Shown here piece after piece: positions 1 through 12,142 of a stretch of DNA of 64,000 bases. Numbering within the stretch: position 1 is the first letter of the stretch; every line of letters starts with the position of its first letter. The position numbers and the translations under genes were made by a program. The stretch is from positions 6,758,001 through 6,822,000 of the forward strand of contig NC_039492.1 in assembly GCF_003590095.1 (NCBI RefSeq), read 5' to 3'. The stretch is from Trichoplusia ni. Its lineage: Eukaryota > Arthropoda > Insecta > Lepidoptera > Noctuidae. A model generated the notes under the pieces. The model did not search any database, was not told where the DNA came from, and saw nothing but the letters and a program-made list of their open reading frames with translations.

Positions 1-2516
1 AAGATACAACAACAACTTTTCGTTTTCTTCCTGACGACATTTTCTGAATTAGTTGAGAATAAAGTCCAGGAGCAAATTGTGAAAAAACATGTGCCTAACT
101 ACTGTCTTGTATGTTCTGTATGTCATAATACAAATATTGTTATTACTAGGAAAATATGTTACAATAAAATTGGCAGACACGACCTGGGCTCCGATGAACA
201 GAGGGCGGGGTGATATCACGTTAGTCCTAAACCGCACCCACTCAAACTGGGCTCAGTCCGACATGTAGACTTCACTACAATACATTTCTCAAGGGAAATA
301 TCGATCCAACTTTGCACAAAACGATACATTTTATTAAATTTCTATAGTGGCATTTGAATCAAGAGATAACATACAATTATTTTTAATTAGCAGCAATTTT
401 TCAGAAGTGTACTAAAATATTTCTAGCTAAAAATAAGCGACTGTAATCAAGAGCAGGCTGTTCCCATATAATGCCAAATTTCTGGGCTATATTTTTAGCA
501 AAACAAATACAAATACTTACTATTTGTTTTTTATTCATCAAAAGGATAACAGGAAATAAGTTAAGAGAATATCATCTTCTCTTGGTTGAACAAATGGTTC
601 AAAACATGGTTCTGGTTATGTACATTGATAATGAGCTATCTAGTTTTACATCCTGTATTTTATTGATTTCATAACAAATCCAATGTTATTCCCCATAAAA
701 ATGTAGCCAACATCATAATTAATAAATAAGTATAACAACGAGTTGCTATTATTATCCATTGTTTAACTTCCATTAGATCATTGGAGAATTAGTTATGTTT
801 GTATATTTATTTTGGACGTCTTAACGCGGCCCCGGGGATTCTCGCCATGTGCAAATATCAAAGAGCCGGTATGTAAACTTATCGATAACTAAGACTAAAC
901 TAATATTTACCCACATTGCGACAAACGACTTCGAGCAATGCTCAACGGATTTGTTTAATCAGCGATGACAGTCAAGAATGACGAGATATTACGTTACCGA
1001 TGCCTTATTGAATGGAAATGTTGAATGCAAGAATCGTTACCGCCCATTTTCAGTAACATAAACAGTGTATCCCGTTGCGTTACTCATTGCTCAGCCTGAA
1101 TTTCCAACCGAACGTAGAGTATCGTTACACATCTGTAAAATCCGGTTGTGTAGGTTGATAGATCGACTTATTATCAAGAACCAATACTTCATCTACAACA
1201 GAATTTGTGGAACCCACATTGATTTAGGAACGAATAAATCAGTTTCGTTTATACAATTCCATTCATCGTACTTCAAACGTTTCAATAAGCGGTGTCAATC
1301 TTACACAATAAGAGCTTTTAGATCTACAACGCTTTTCTCTACCTGACGGCCAATTTATCGAGTGAACTTGATTTTGATACACTTTAGTAAATAGTCCAAC
1401 ACTGCATGCTGTGTCTGGCACTATACTCGCCAGAATATTTTCTGTGCTACGATATAAACACATTCTTATTACACATTTCAGCCATGAACTGAATTGGATG
1501 TTATGAGGTGCACGTGAAGAAGACCTTTAATAATTTTGATACGTATGATATGATAAATATGAATAACAAGTTTCATTTAGCACAACTACTAATTGCATGT
1601 TTTCCTTTTGTCGATGGCAATCTATATTGGTTTAGCCTAGAATTTTGATTCAAGAAATTACTGAATTAAGTTGTAGCCCGTGAACGTAGAAAAGCAATTA
1701 ATATAAGCATAAGGTCAAGTCTAACGGTACATAAGACGCAAGAGGTATATATTACATTTTATCATGTCTGTCTATCTGTGGCATTCTACTTACCTCCCGA
1801 ACTGATTCAGCGATTCCAATTTAGTTTTTTTTAAGATTATAGCTATATGCCAGTGTTTTTACTTTTAGAGGAGCTCGTGGCTAAGCTATAACCGCATAAG
1901 TGAATCGATCACAGGTTAAGCAAAGCTTGACGCGGTTGGTTCGTAGATGGGTGACCATCTTTGTCATAACGAGTTCCTCCGTGTTTCGGAAGGCACGTTA
2001 AATTGTGGGTCCCGGCTGTTATTCCTACATCTTTGACAGTCGTTACAGGTAGTCAGGAGCTTGAAAAGTCTGACAACCAACTCTAACCAAGGGGTATCGT
2101 GTTGCCCAGGTAACTGGGGTGAGGTCAGATATGCAGTCGCTCCTTGTAAAACACTGGTACTTAGCTGAAACCGGTTAGACTGGTAGCCGACCCCAATATA
2201 GTTGGGAAAAGGCTAGGCTGATGATGAAGTGTTTATACTGTTTTTATAAATGCTTTTCGTGACAGTATTTGTGCTTTGGAGTTTATATTCATTGCAAAAC
2301 AACTAAATATGGACTAAAATCACACTACAAATCTTTCCGAACATGTTTCCCAGAATTTTAAACGTGTCAACCGTAAATTGGCTGGGAACAGGGCTAAAGG
2401 CACGACCGAGACTCGAATTTTGCAAAAGACTAATAACACGTTAAATCTGAATCTTCCATTCACACGTCATTTGTACAGTAGGCAGTCTAAATGTTTTGGT
2501 TCTTAACTAAACTTAC
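1..2516. other. Intronic/flanking DNA left of the mthl exon
   Basis: No convincing exon is visible on either strand. On the minus strand this is probably intron of the methuselah-like gene, because the exon at 2517-2595 ends in a clean splice donor and the remaining transmembrane helices must lie further left. It contains the 5S-headed SINE described separately. The short ORFs at 471-674 and 1065-1346 show no family resemblance or codon signal that I can see. Confidence 0.5.
1870..2230 (+). repeat. SINE with a 5S rRNA-like head
   Basis: A roughly 360-base element. Bases 1902-1957 follow the internal promoter half of 5S rRNA: a GATCAC..GTTAAGCA stretch, then GCGGTTGGT, then GTAGATGGGTGACC. 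The body contains TTTCGGAAGGCACG and GGTATCGTGTTGCCCAGGTA. The 3' end reads GACCCCAATATAGTTGGGAA followed by a short GATGAT-type tail. A reversed fragment of the same tail lies at 4417-4470. A 5S-derived head defines the SINE3 class; the match here is by eye. Confidence 0.7.
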
Positions 2517-5500
2517 CCAAATGTCCACCAGATGTCGAAGCACATGACGTTGAGCCAAGCGAACGCAGCCACGAACCCGAAGTAGATCCCGTACCCTGTG
2601 CAAACAATGAGGCATCATATACTTATACTCCAATACCTAATGAAGCTTACAGCACACACTATTGCAGCCTAGATTACAATACTTCTGTACACAGTTTGAT
2701 GGTTTACAAATGATTTGTTAACATATTTAATGAGTCTGTCTACTATTTTAATACTTCCAATGTGCCTATATAAGTCAGGAGAGCAACGTCCATTGTGTAT
2801 GTATAAAATGCCGATAGACAGCTAAATATATTTTCCGGTGTTTAAAAGGGAGCTCCGAAAATGGATTCGAATTCCCGAATATTTAGCCAAATCAAGTGAG
2901 TTTTCTCGTCTTAATGTTATTTTTAATGATCGTTATGTGATTAAATTATACTAAAGAAATAAATCTTTTGAAGTTAAATGATCAAAGATTGTGCAACGAG
3001 GGTGGCAGGCCTCTGTAGCTCCTCTATGAAAATGATTGTGACCTAGAAAGACCAAAACTTAAAAGAACATTGATTTTTTCCCAATAGGTAGGCTATGATG
3101 CGCTTACAAGAATATAGAAATAAAAAATTATGCGTATCCTAAATTAATGTAATTTATTAGTTGAAAGACATTAATTAGATCGCCTAATTAGATACGACGA
3201 CTATAGGAAACAATAATTTGTATCACGTACATCTAGTATTGTGATATCATGCAATATTTTTCAAGTGCTATGAAAACTTAACAACAGTCAACAGTTTATA
3301 TAAACGATCCATTGTTGAGCAACAAAGTGACACATTGCGGTGATTATATCATTGATCACTTTCATAACGTTATGTTCTATATTATGAGTAAATATGTTTA
3401 TTGATAACAGTCGATTATACGATTAAACAGAGCGACACATGTACTCGAATGTTCATGTACGGATAAGAACAGGACAATTCGCGGAGATGATATTGCATCA
3501 ACTCGCAAGCAGTCTTTAACAGAAAAATAATGAATTTCAATATTTTTATACAAAACGAAATACAATATGATTCACCGGATTCATACTGACTCCCAGTGTT
3601 CAATATTGTTTAGGTAATATATTTTTTCGATGACGGTGCGTGCATATGGTAAGGGACGCTGGGATTTGATGAATAATAATTATAATTATGAAGATTTTTA
3701 GACTGAAAGTCCCAGTTTTTTACTGGTACTTGAAAGGATATTGAAAGAGTTAATTATCAAACATACAAGTTGAGTAGATTCGTCCGATCCTGAACTCTGG
3801 GAACTAAAATGACGCAAAGCGGTTAATTAGGAATCAGGGCTCCAATCCAAAAATCTAATTGCCATTCACTCATTGGCTATTGTACATTGCAGAATTGAGA
3901 CCCTGATACCTAATTAACTCCTTTGCGTCATTTTATAAAAACAAACTTCAACAGTAACTAATTATACTTGAACGTAAGATACATTTCTTGGATACTCTCA
4001 AGTATGTGAACTATTATAAGTCTATAAATAATGTTACAGCATTCCAAATCATAACATTCTGCGATCCCGCGATACTGGAGATATTTATAGGTACTTATAT
4101 GAAATCCCTAACGCCCTGTGTAATGTAAGAGTTAGAGAAATATCAACAAATTACGTCTTCCTTTAAATATGTAAAAACACTTTATTAATATCTAATATAT
4201 TTTTATATTTTTTTTCGAGGATTTTATGTGTATATCTAGAGAAAATGTGTTGCATAGGCAAGAGGTATTTGTAGCTTTTAGCGTGCTTTAGTGACAACGA
4301 TAAAAAAGAAGCACGAAAAATAAAATTAATTTGAGAATTTAAATTATGATGCAATAAAATTTAACACAGAATTCAATGCTATTGAATATTGCTAACTACC
4401 AAAAAGGAAAAAGCCAATCATCGGCCTCGCCTTTTCCCAACTATGTTGGGGTCGGCTTGCCCATCATATTCTTCGCAATGCTCCGCGACGTGGAACAAGC
4501 CAATACTTTAAAATCTCTACATTTACCTATCTAAATAGATACTCCATATTATTCACAGAAAACGAATAAAGAAGCCTTTGTTTGTTGCATTCGATGTTAA
4601 TTAGTGTAAACCAATAATATTATCTGAGAATTGAAACTAGTATTTGTGAAACGTGCCAATCTTAACATTTGGTTACACTACTTGCGTGTAAATTTAGCAA
4701 TTTACGTAATACAAAGTTACACATCTTGATTAACTACGTTCAACGAGTGCATTCTATCGAATTGATAGCAAACGATCTCTTTATAATTTCTTTATTAGTT
4801 TATTGTGTTAGATTAAATCAGTTCATATATTTTTTGACCTTATCTATCTCTTATCAATTTATCTATACGATATTAATAAAAGGTTTTTGTGAATGGATTT
4901 TATTAAATTTTGATAAATTAAGAGTATAGCATTGGATACTTGATATTTCTTAAAGTGCCTAACTTTTTATGCATATTAATTAAAATAGCACAACATTCGA
5001 TAATGTTTTAAAAGAGGTTTTTGACCAAACAGTATACAAATTTATTTGGTTGTTTTTGGACAACTCGTGTTCAACAGAATCAGAGCACCTCAAACATTAT
5101 CTGACGTTAAATTTAAACCGAAAGTTGTCCAAATACTCTCGACCCGTCGAAACTGTTTTTATAGTCTCTCTTATTACAACACAATAATAATTGTGTATCT
5201 ACCTACATATATGACAGCTTAACGTCAGACAAAGTTATATGAACTTTGTGCATTGTATGTGTGATGTCAAAGAAAATAAAGACGGAATGACTTTTGGCTT
5301 ATGATTTTTTTTAGTAAATATCTGTTAATGGCTGTGAGTAATTTCTGAAGCACATAATTCAAATAGAAAAAAGCTCTAGAAGTAAACAAAATATTACCGA
5401 GTAGTGTGCAGATAGTAGCGTTGGGCACGTGGTTGTACTGCACGCGCGCGAGGCAGCAGAAGGCGAGCAGCATCATGCTGACGTGACAGATGAGCGTGCG

Positions 5501-8500
5501 CCCGTGCAGGTTGCGGAGCTCGGGCAGTGACATGTACACCACCAGCGTCAGCGCCAGGCATACGCTGGATATGCAGATAGACTGTTGGTGGAACACTTGG
5601 GTTAATATAGGTATCGAGAGAACATTCAGAGGAAAGATTCATACACCACTACTTATTAAAGCAAGACTGCAGTTGTGAAATCAAGACAGAGCATACGTAG
5701 TATAGTGTGCCGTTTCGCTTCCACAAATAAAATATTCCAAAAATCTTGAAAACATCTATAATTATTGTTATCAGTTACTTTGAAGTGGAAGTCTTTTGTT
5801 TAAGCTACTCGGTATTGAGTATCCATTCCATATCACAATTCTCTATTATTGAATTAAGTTGTACTCCTAAACACCGGATAAGGTCAAGGACTTGCTTGCT
5901 GACAGTCAACATCAGAGCCAGACAATCACTGGATGTACGGATCAAAGGTAGCAATCACAAAAACCTTTTTGTTCTTATATTCAAACCTTGACCAAGAATA
6001 TTATAAGCTGGGAAATACATTTTACGTACCATGTAATAGTGGAAAATTAGCAAGACCAATAAACTGATTGTAACCAAACAATCTGGAAACTTATTGACAA
6101 GGCTAGGCTCTGTCAGTTTTTCCAAAACATAACCACGTTTATCTGTAGCTATATTTGGATGTCCTATCTTTATGTTATCCGTCTTCTAGGCCTCTTGACT
6201 GTGATTAACAGTACATTCATATTAGAAGAGATGAGATAAAATTGTTTTCCGTTATCAAAGAAGAATCGACAGGCTGTCAACGACTTTATGAATTATCTCT
6301 TGATTGTACGGAGAAGTTACAAGGAAAACAGATGATGAATTATGAAATTAGAAATTCCGATCGTTATTCATAAACCGATCGTCATATCTTCTGTAAAATG
6401 ATTGTTAGTACTTTTTATTTTATCAGCGACCCCATATTATCGCTACGTATTTAATTATTCGACATCAAAGTGAGTTTTGTTTAAAATTATTTTCCGTGTA
6501 TTGTATTTTATAAACAAAACCATTGATATCCTGTTTATGGACACATAAAATATCGAATCCAATTTCCCTTTGACTGACTTCTTAAAATTGTTTTGCGTTT
6601 TATAAAATAACCGGTCGAGTGCAAGTCGGTCAGGGAGAGTTCCTTAAAACGAATTCGAAAAATATATTTGCATGCGGACCTGCAAATGTATTTGTCAGCT
6701 AACAATTTTATGACCGTAACCGTGGCTTATAACCTGGCAGTTAATTTTACTATTTGTTAATATAGAAATATCTACGTCATCTGATCAAATGTTTTGAATT
6801 CTTCATATCGACGTAAAATTATTTTTGCAAGCGTAGAGACTCGACTGTTTCCTGAAAGGTGACTAATAAGTTAAATAAATAACCTGTAAGATTAATAAAT
6901 CATAAATAAAGTAAAAACTAATACTTGTTCCTTAAAAATTACAGAATGCCTGACTTTAAGTAACTACCTAACGTGGCCCAAATTTAGCATTTGTCTTAAA
7001 ATGATATCAAATGCCACCCTTTCATAACCAAAAAAACAAACAATTGAATCTACCAAGCCTATCGTATTACAATACATCCACAATACTCCATAATGGCCTG
7101 AAATTAACAGAGGGCTATGATTACATGCTATCCGATGACGTCACCCCTCATCTCACCTACTCTGTTTATGTTTTTGTATGATGGTTCCCTTATGGCCGCC
7201 TCCGAACAGAAATTAACCAAACATTATCCCGTAAATTATAGAAGCGAAGAAGGTTACTCAAGACATTGACTTTGACAGCTATATCACAAGATCCGGGTAA
7301 AGGAAGTTAATTCAAACATCAACGTTACTTGATGGCAATGAACCTGCTTAAAAAAGATGGTGAAATCTCATATTTATTAGAAAACTTCTATGAATATCCT
7401 AAAGCGCTTTATTGAGTCACTGACCGTTTGTTTGTCAGTCAAAGATTGGATTGATCTATTGACTCTTAGTCTAATCTAAACAGAATATAATGGATTTCAT
7501 TAAAGTGATACTCCTTTCAAAAATATCACATCTCAACGGTTTCCGACAAGTAAATCAGCGTACTCATCAATTTTGCCTTTGAAGACGTTTCATCATACAA
7601 ATTGTAGTAAAATTACAAAAAATAAAGTTGCTAGATTAATGATCAATCCTTCCAGTCTGATTGAAAGCAATACTATAACGTTATAAATGCAAAAGTTTGT
7701 ATGGATGTATGGGTGTTTCTTCCTCTTTCACGAAAAAAAACACTGAACAGATTTGGACGAAACTTGGCACACAGACAGCTTTAACCATGATTAACAAATA
7801 GGATTGATTTCTTCCTGATTTTATGGTTATGTACCAAGGGACAGGTTTCGATTTGTAACAGCTAGTACTTACTATATAATTGGTACTTACTATGAGAGAC
7901 ATTTTGAAGTTCTTCACGGCTGTAGGAGCCTTCACGAAACAGTTGACGGCGGTAGTGAAAATGTTGTTTTCAGGACATTGACGGTTGTCAAAGGCTTCTA
8001 AACAATAGCCATCTCCGAAGCTAATTGGAGAGACGAGGTGTCCTTCGTGGTCCAGATGATGACGGTCTCGTGCAATCGACTTGTTTAGCACAATACGACC
8101 CTCGGGACAATGCAGGTCAGTGCGGATTCCCATGATATCTGAAATAAAACATTCCTTTTTTCATTTATCCTCAATGCACTTAATAACTACTTACATGTTT
8201 GAATGAACTGGTGAGTATTTTTCGAGTTTGAGTATTATTTTACAACGATGTCTCTTAATGGATTTTACTTCTACTTCTTTCTCTTTTTTTTTATATATTA
8301 AATATCGGGCAAATTCAAATGTTTCTTTAATCAATGTCGATATTTTTTGAGTTTTGGAATATTCTTAATTTAAAATTTCGACACAGCGAAATTTGGGAAA
8401 ATAGTAATGGTCCAAGAGTCCGTGAACGCCAACGGTATTAAAGGTCTGGCGTCCACGGGCTCTTACTCTATAAGCTTACCGGCTATATTCGGCGTTTTGT

Positions 8501-9446
8501 GTAGCAATGGCTCCAAGTAGTCCGTAATGTTGAACAGAACGACATCGTCCGGCTTGTTAGGCACACATTTACTAACGAAACTGCCACATCGTCGAGGCTG
8601 GTAATGATGACCAATAGGGCAGCACTTCCTCACGCAATAAGCACCATACTTGGCACATTCAAGAGAACACACACGCGCAACAAGCCCACTACTTCCATAT
8701 TGTTGGTCTACACACCATTCCCCTGAAGCAATATCACCACCTCCACCTCCATCCCGTCTTTTAACCTTCAAAATACTTCCATCTACCACTAAAGAGTAAA
8801 ATTCCTGAGTTAATTCTATACTGTATTGATCTATTTTACAGTTCAATCCATTGTCGATTTCATAAATACTATTGTCGTTTAATTTGAAACGCTCGAATAG
8901 AAACTCTTCCGTAGAATTGGAATCACTTCTACACACATGAAACTCGGTATCGTAACTTTGTAAAGCTGGACAGCATTTCCGGAAATGGTTCACGGCTAGT
9001 TCTTGTTTTGTAGAGCTCTCTGTCTCATTTTTAACGCAACTTAAACCGACAACTTGTGGAATATAGGGTTTCAATGTTCCATTCACAATTTCTAATTCTA
9101 GCCTGTCGTAGCAGGTGTTTTTGATTGTGAACCTATTATCTGATTCCGATGATATCAGGTGTACCATTTGCACTTCTTCACATTCTGAAGGTATGCCGTA
9201 CTCCGCCAGCACGTTCTTACCAACGACAAGGGGAGAAATTGTTACATTATAACTAATCAAGGCACCTACACGATTTATGCACTGGTATGATCCATCTTCT
9301 AAGTCTTCAGTATCCGAAACTTTAACTAAACTTTGTCCATCCGAACAGCACTTGTGAAATACGGTGGCTCCCGGGATGATTTCGGCACTGATGGTCACAA
9401 TAACACTCACAAAAATAAGGCACCGCATTGTTTGTAAAATAAACAT
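2517..9446 (-). CDS. Methuselah-like GPCR, N-terminal part
   Basis: Family B-like insect receptor of the Methuselah group, a plasma-membrane GPCR. Four exons are visible in order: 9446-8480 (signal peptide MRCLIFVSVIVTISA, then a Cys-rich, N-glycosylated ectodomain with paired-Cys motifs such as RKCCP and VRKCCPIGHHY), 8138-7891 (rest of the ectodomain), 5581-5398 (TM1, the LPELRNLHGRTL loop, TM2) and 2595-2517 (TM3, FAWLNVMCFDIWWTFG). Codon phases agree at every junction (1, 0, 1, then 2 at the left edge). MSLI of exon 2 joins SICISSVCLALTLVVY to complete TM1. TM4-TM7 lie outside the window. The long ectodomain suggests the mthl1-like branch, but I cannot assign a paralogue. The start could also be the in-frame ATG at 9428. 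Confidence 0.85.
3806..3934. repeat. Short element with 34-bp imperfect inverted ends
   Basis: The arms are 3806-3839 (AAAATGACGCAAAGCGGTTA onward) and 3901-3934, which pair with a few mismatches around a roughly 60-base centre. It has no coding capacity. It fits a MITE-like or fold-back insertion inside an intron of the methuselah-like gene; no family was recognised. Confidence 0.5.
4417..4470 (-). repeat. Tail fragment of the 5S-headed SINE
   Basis: This is the reverse complement of the 3' end of the element at 1870-2230 (TTTTCCCAACTATGTTGGGG, then the GATGAT-type end). Only about 50 bases are retained, so it is a truncated copy. Confidence 0.6.
7676..7868 (+). repeat. Lepidopteran SINE/LINE-tail repeat
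   Basis: It begins TTATAAATGCAAAAGTTTGT, continues with the CTGAACAGATTTGGACGAAA block and ends at AACAGCTAGT. This is the layout of an abundant lepidopteran non-LTR tail. It stops about 20 bases from the splice donor of the methuselah-like exon ending at 7891. Relatives in this window are at 16305-16503 (+), 29137-29336 (-) and 35440-35709 (+). Confidence 0.6.
8415..8463. repeat. Stem-loop beside a mthl splice donor
   Basis: Arms 8415-8431 and 8447-8463 pair over 17 bases with two mismatches (AGAGTCCGTGAACGCCA against its inverse), with a 15-base loop. It sits 17 bases inside the intron from the donor at 8480. It may be a remnant of a small inverted-repeat element or an RNA structure near the splice site. 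Confidence 0.45.
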
Positions 9447-12142
9447 AACTAAGGTGTCTGTATAACAATTTAATATACAAATGTTCACAACAGGTGGTGA
9501 GCATCGATCGGCGTGTTGGGCATTGTTTATTATTTTTCATGGACTAGCGAAGCGTGCGCCGTAGCAGAGCGTCGGCGTCGCAATGATGCGGCCGACAGCC
9601 AGCTTCGCTCGTCTGCGATCTACGTTGGAGGCTGCTGCGCCCTTGATGCCGTCCGTCACAGGCGTTCACGAGCTTTTGTTACACATTGGGGATTTTAATT
9701 AGATCACTGCACACCACATACATTATTCACTAAAACAAATGCTAATAAAATTTACGTAGATAAGCAAAAAATAACAAATAATTTATTATGCAGCAAACAC
9801 GTCACGTAGCACTGAATCGACTGTCTTGCGAACGTCGCGTCGATATTGCACAAAGACGTTGACTTAAAATGTTTATCAGATATCTACCGATAAAACATGA
9901 AGCGATTGATTGTGTACTAAGAATTTTTGGAGTAAATAAATATTCTATTAGTAATGTGACCTAGGCACCGATAACGGATTGAATATTTGCAAATAGATTG
10001 CAAAACAAACAGTAACTACTTATTTTAAAAACATGAGATATTACTACGCAGATTGATATCAATTCATCGAAGGACTTTTTTGGTAAGAGATTCTAATCCC
10101 AACGATAAACAAACACCCATAAAATGATAGCCAAGAAATAAATTAAGAACAACACTTTATTTAGATATCTTGAAGTTGAATGGGCTTTGTTAAAAACATT
10201 TGATTCACCGAGCATCTGTGTTATTAATAATGGAAGGAAAAATATATAACAAAAACCGTAAAACGTCTATGTACGTAAGACCGATCTGACTAACGATATT
10301 CGTGTACTTACCTACCTACATAAAGCGTATAATTAGAAGCCATTTATGTATATAAAATTCTGTCCACATGCATAGCAGATCAGTCCACTCCTCATGAGTG
10401 GAAAATAGCTAATTAATTACCATATTAAGTGCACTGCGCTAGGACGTAGTGTATGACATATTTCCGAGTATGTTATTTGTATTAGAATAAGCTAGTTAAT
10501 ATGATTAACTGCATAAAATGTGTTTATCATCCCATTATGATTATTTAGTGTATAGACAATGGAGCGACCAAAGGCGCCGGGGGAAATCAACGAAATCCAT
10601 AGATAAAAAATAGCACTGTAGGTATCCCTCGCTATTACTCACATTGTTGACTAATAGTGAGTCATTTTTATTTTCTAACCATTAGCTTTACTGATATATA
10701 AATACTATCTTAAGCATTCATACAAATTATAAAACACGGCCAATAAAAAAAACAATGTTATTTATGAAAATATCGTTTATTTATAAATTTTACATCTCTT
10801 CTTAAATTCTCATATTTAATTGTACATAATAAACTAGAAAAGTTAAAATTTGTTATAAAAATGACTTATTTAATTGGCACATACATTACTTATTTAAACC
10901 ATAAGCTGATACTTAATTGGCATATGAATTTAATAGCATGTTTACTAAAAAAAAAAGCTCTGCCTTTTTCGTGGACCTACCAAATCATTGTTCGTATTTT
11001 AATTCAAATTTTGTAGTGTATTTGTGTTTCGCATTACAGTTGTTTTAGTCGAGACGCCACGCAGCGACGTGACTCGCCTTAACAGACTGCCTGGGTGGGT
11101 GACAACAAGTGACGTCGTGCCTGTACTTAATGATTTACGAAAACAAACGTATTTATATTTGGTCAAAGTGACAAATGTGTGAAATGCTATACAAACTTTT
11201 AGAATACGAAAAATACAAGAACGAAAAAGCTTAATTTTGCCACTTAAGTATGTAAATATTCAGTCTAAAAGGGAGGATGGGACAGGAAGTTAAGTATTTA
11301 AAATGACTGCCTTTGTAAAAGGACAAATGTATATTTTAATTGTTTAGATATTTTGCGATATCTTAAACGTCAGCGCACGTGGACAGTTATCAACACAAGC
11401 TTTGATTTGCAAGACTACTGCATAAATAACAATTCAGTTTCTTATCTGTGAGACGATTCTACTATCAGAAATTTCCGAGTATCCCCTACCCCGATGGGGT
11501 AGGGCCCGATAAATATGAAGTTCTTCTTGTAACAACAATGGCCTACGTGACATTTTAAAAACAAACGACTAAATATGAGTTATGATAGATAATTTCTTAT
11601 AGGACGGAAGATTTTGAAAATTTTTTCTTGATAAAAAGTACTTAAGGTTAGTAAAAAATCTTATGTATAATGGATTCGAGTACACTTAATACTAAAACTT
11701 AGACATAGCTGTTGCTTGGCGGACATATGTCACTGGGGAAAATATTCGTAACTTGCCAGATTGGCAAAGATTATTTCCTTACGAAGTGCGATCTTAAAAC
11801 TTAGATAACCCTTTTCCATGTCACTTGAAGATCGAATTAATTGCATATTTGTTCATATTCCGTTAATTGTGCACTCGAGCTCTACAACTGGTTACCTTAT
11901 ACCAATATTCGGTAGCGTATTTTTTTACTTTAAAACTAAATTATATAAAATCAGATCTTTACCAAAACAGCATTAGGGACTTAACAGAAAAATATAATTG
12001 TAAGAATATACTGTCGAAAAATAAAATACAAAACTATGCTTACTAATATTGAAAGCTACACTAAAAATGCTTCTAATTTTACGTGGAAGCGTATTAATTT
12101 TGTTGAAAGACTAGTTTTTTTGTGAAATACGTCAGTTTGTGA
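9447..12142. other. mthl upstream region and gbb 3' flank
   Basis: No coding exon can be supported. The right part, next to the gbb stop codon, should contain its 3' UTR on the minus strand. The left part should hold the promoter and 5' UTR of the methuselah-like gene. The sequence is AT-rich, with only short unsupported ORFs such as 9513-9698. Confidence 0.4.

Noticed and set aside
1902..1957. Genuine 5S rRNA gene
   Set aside because: Only the internal part resembles 5S and it continues into a SINE body and tail; the 5S 5' and 3' halves do not pair.
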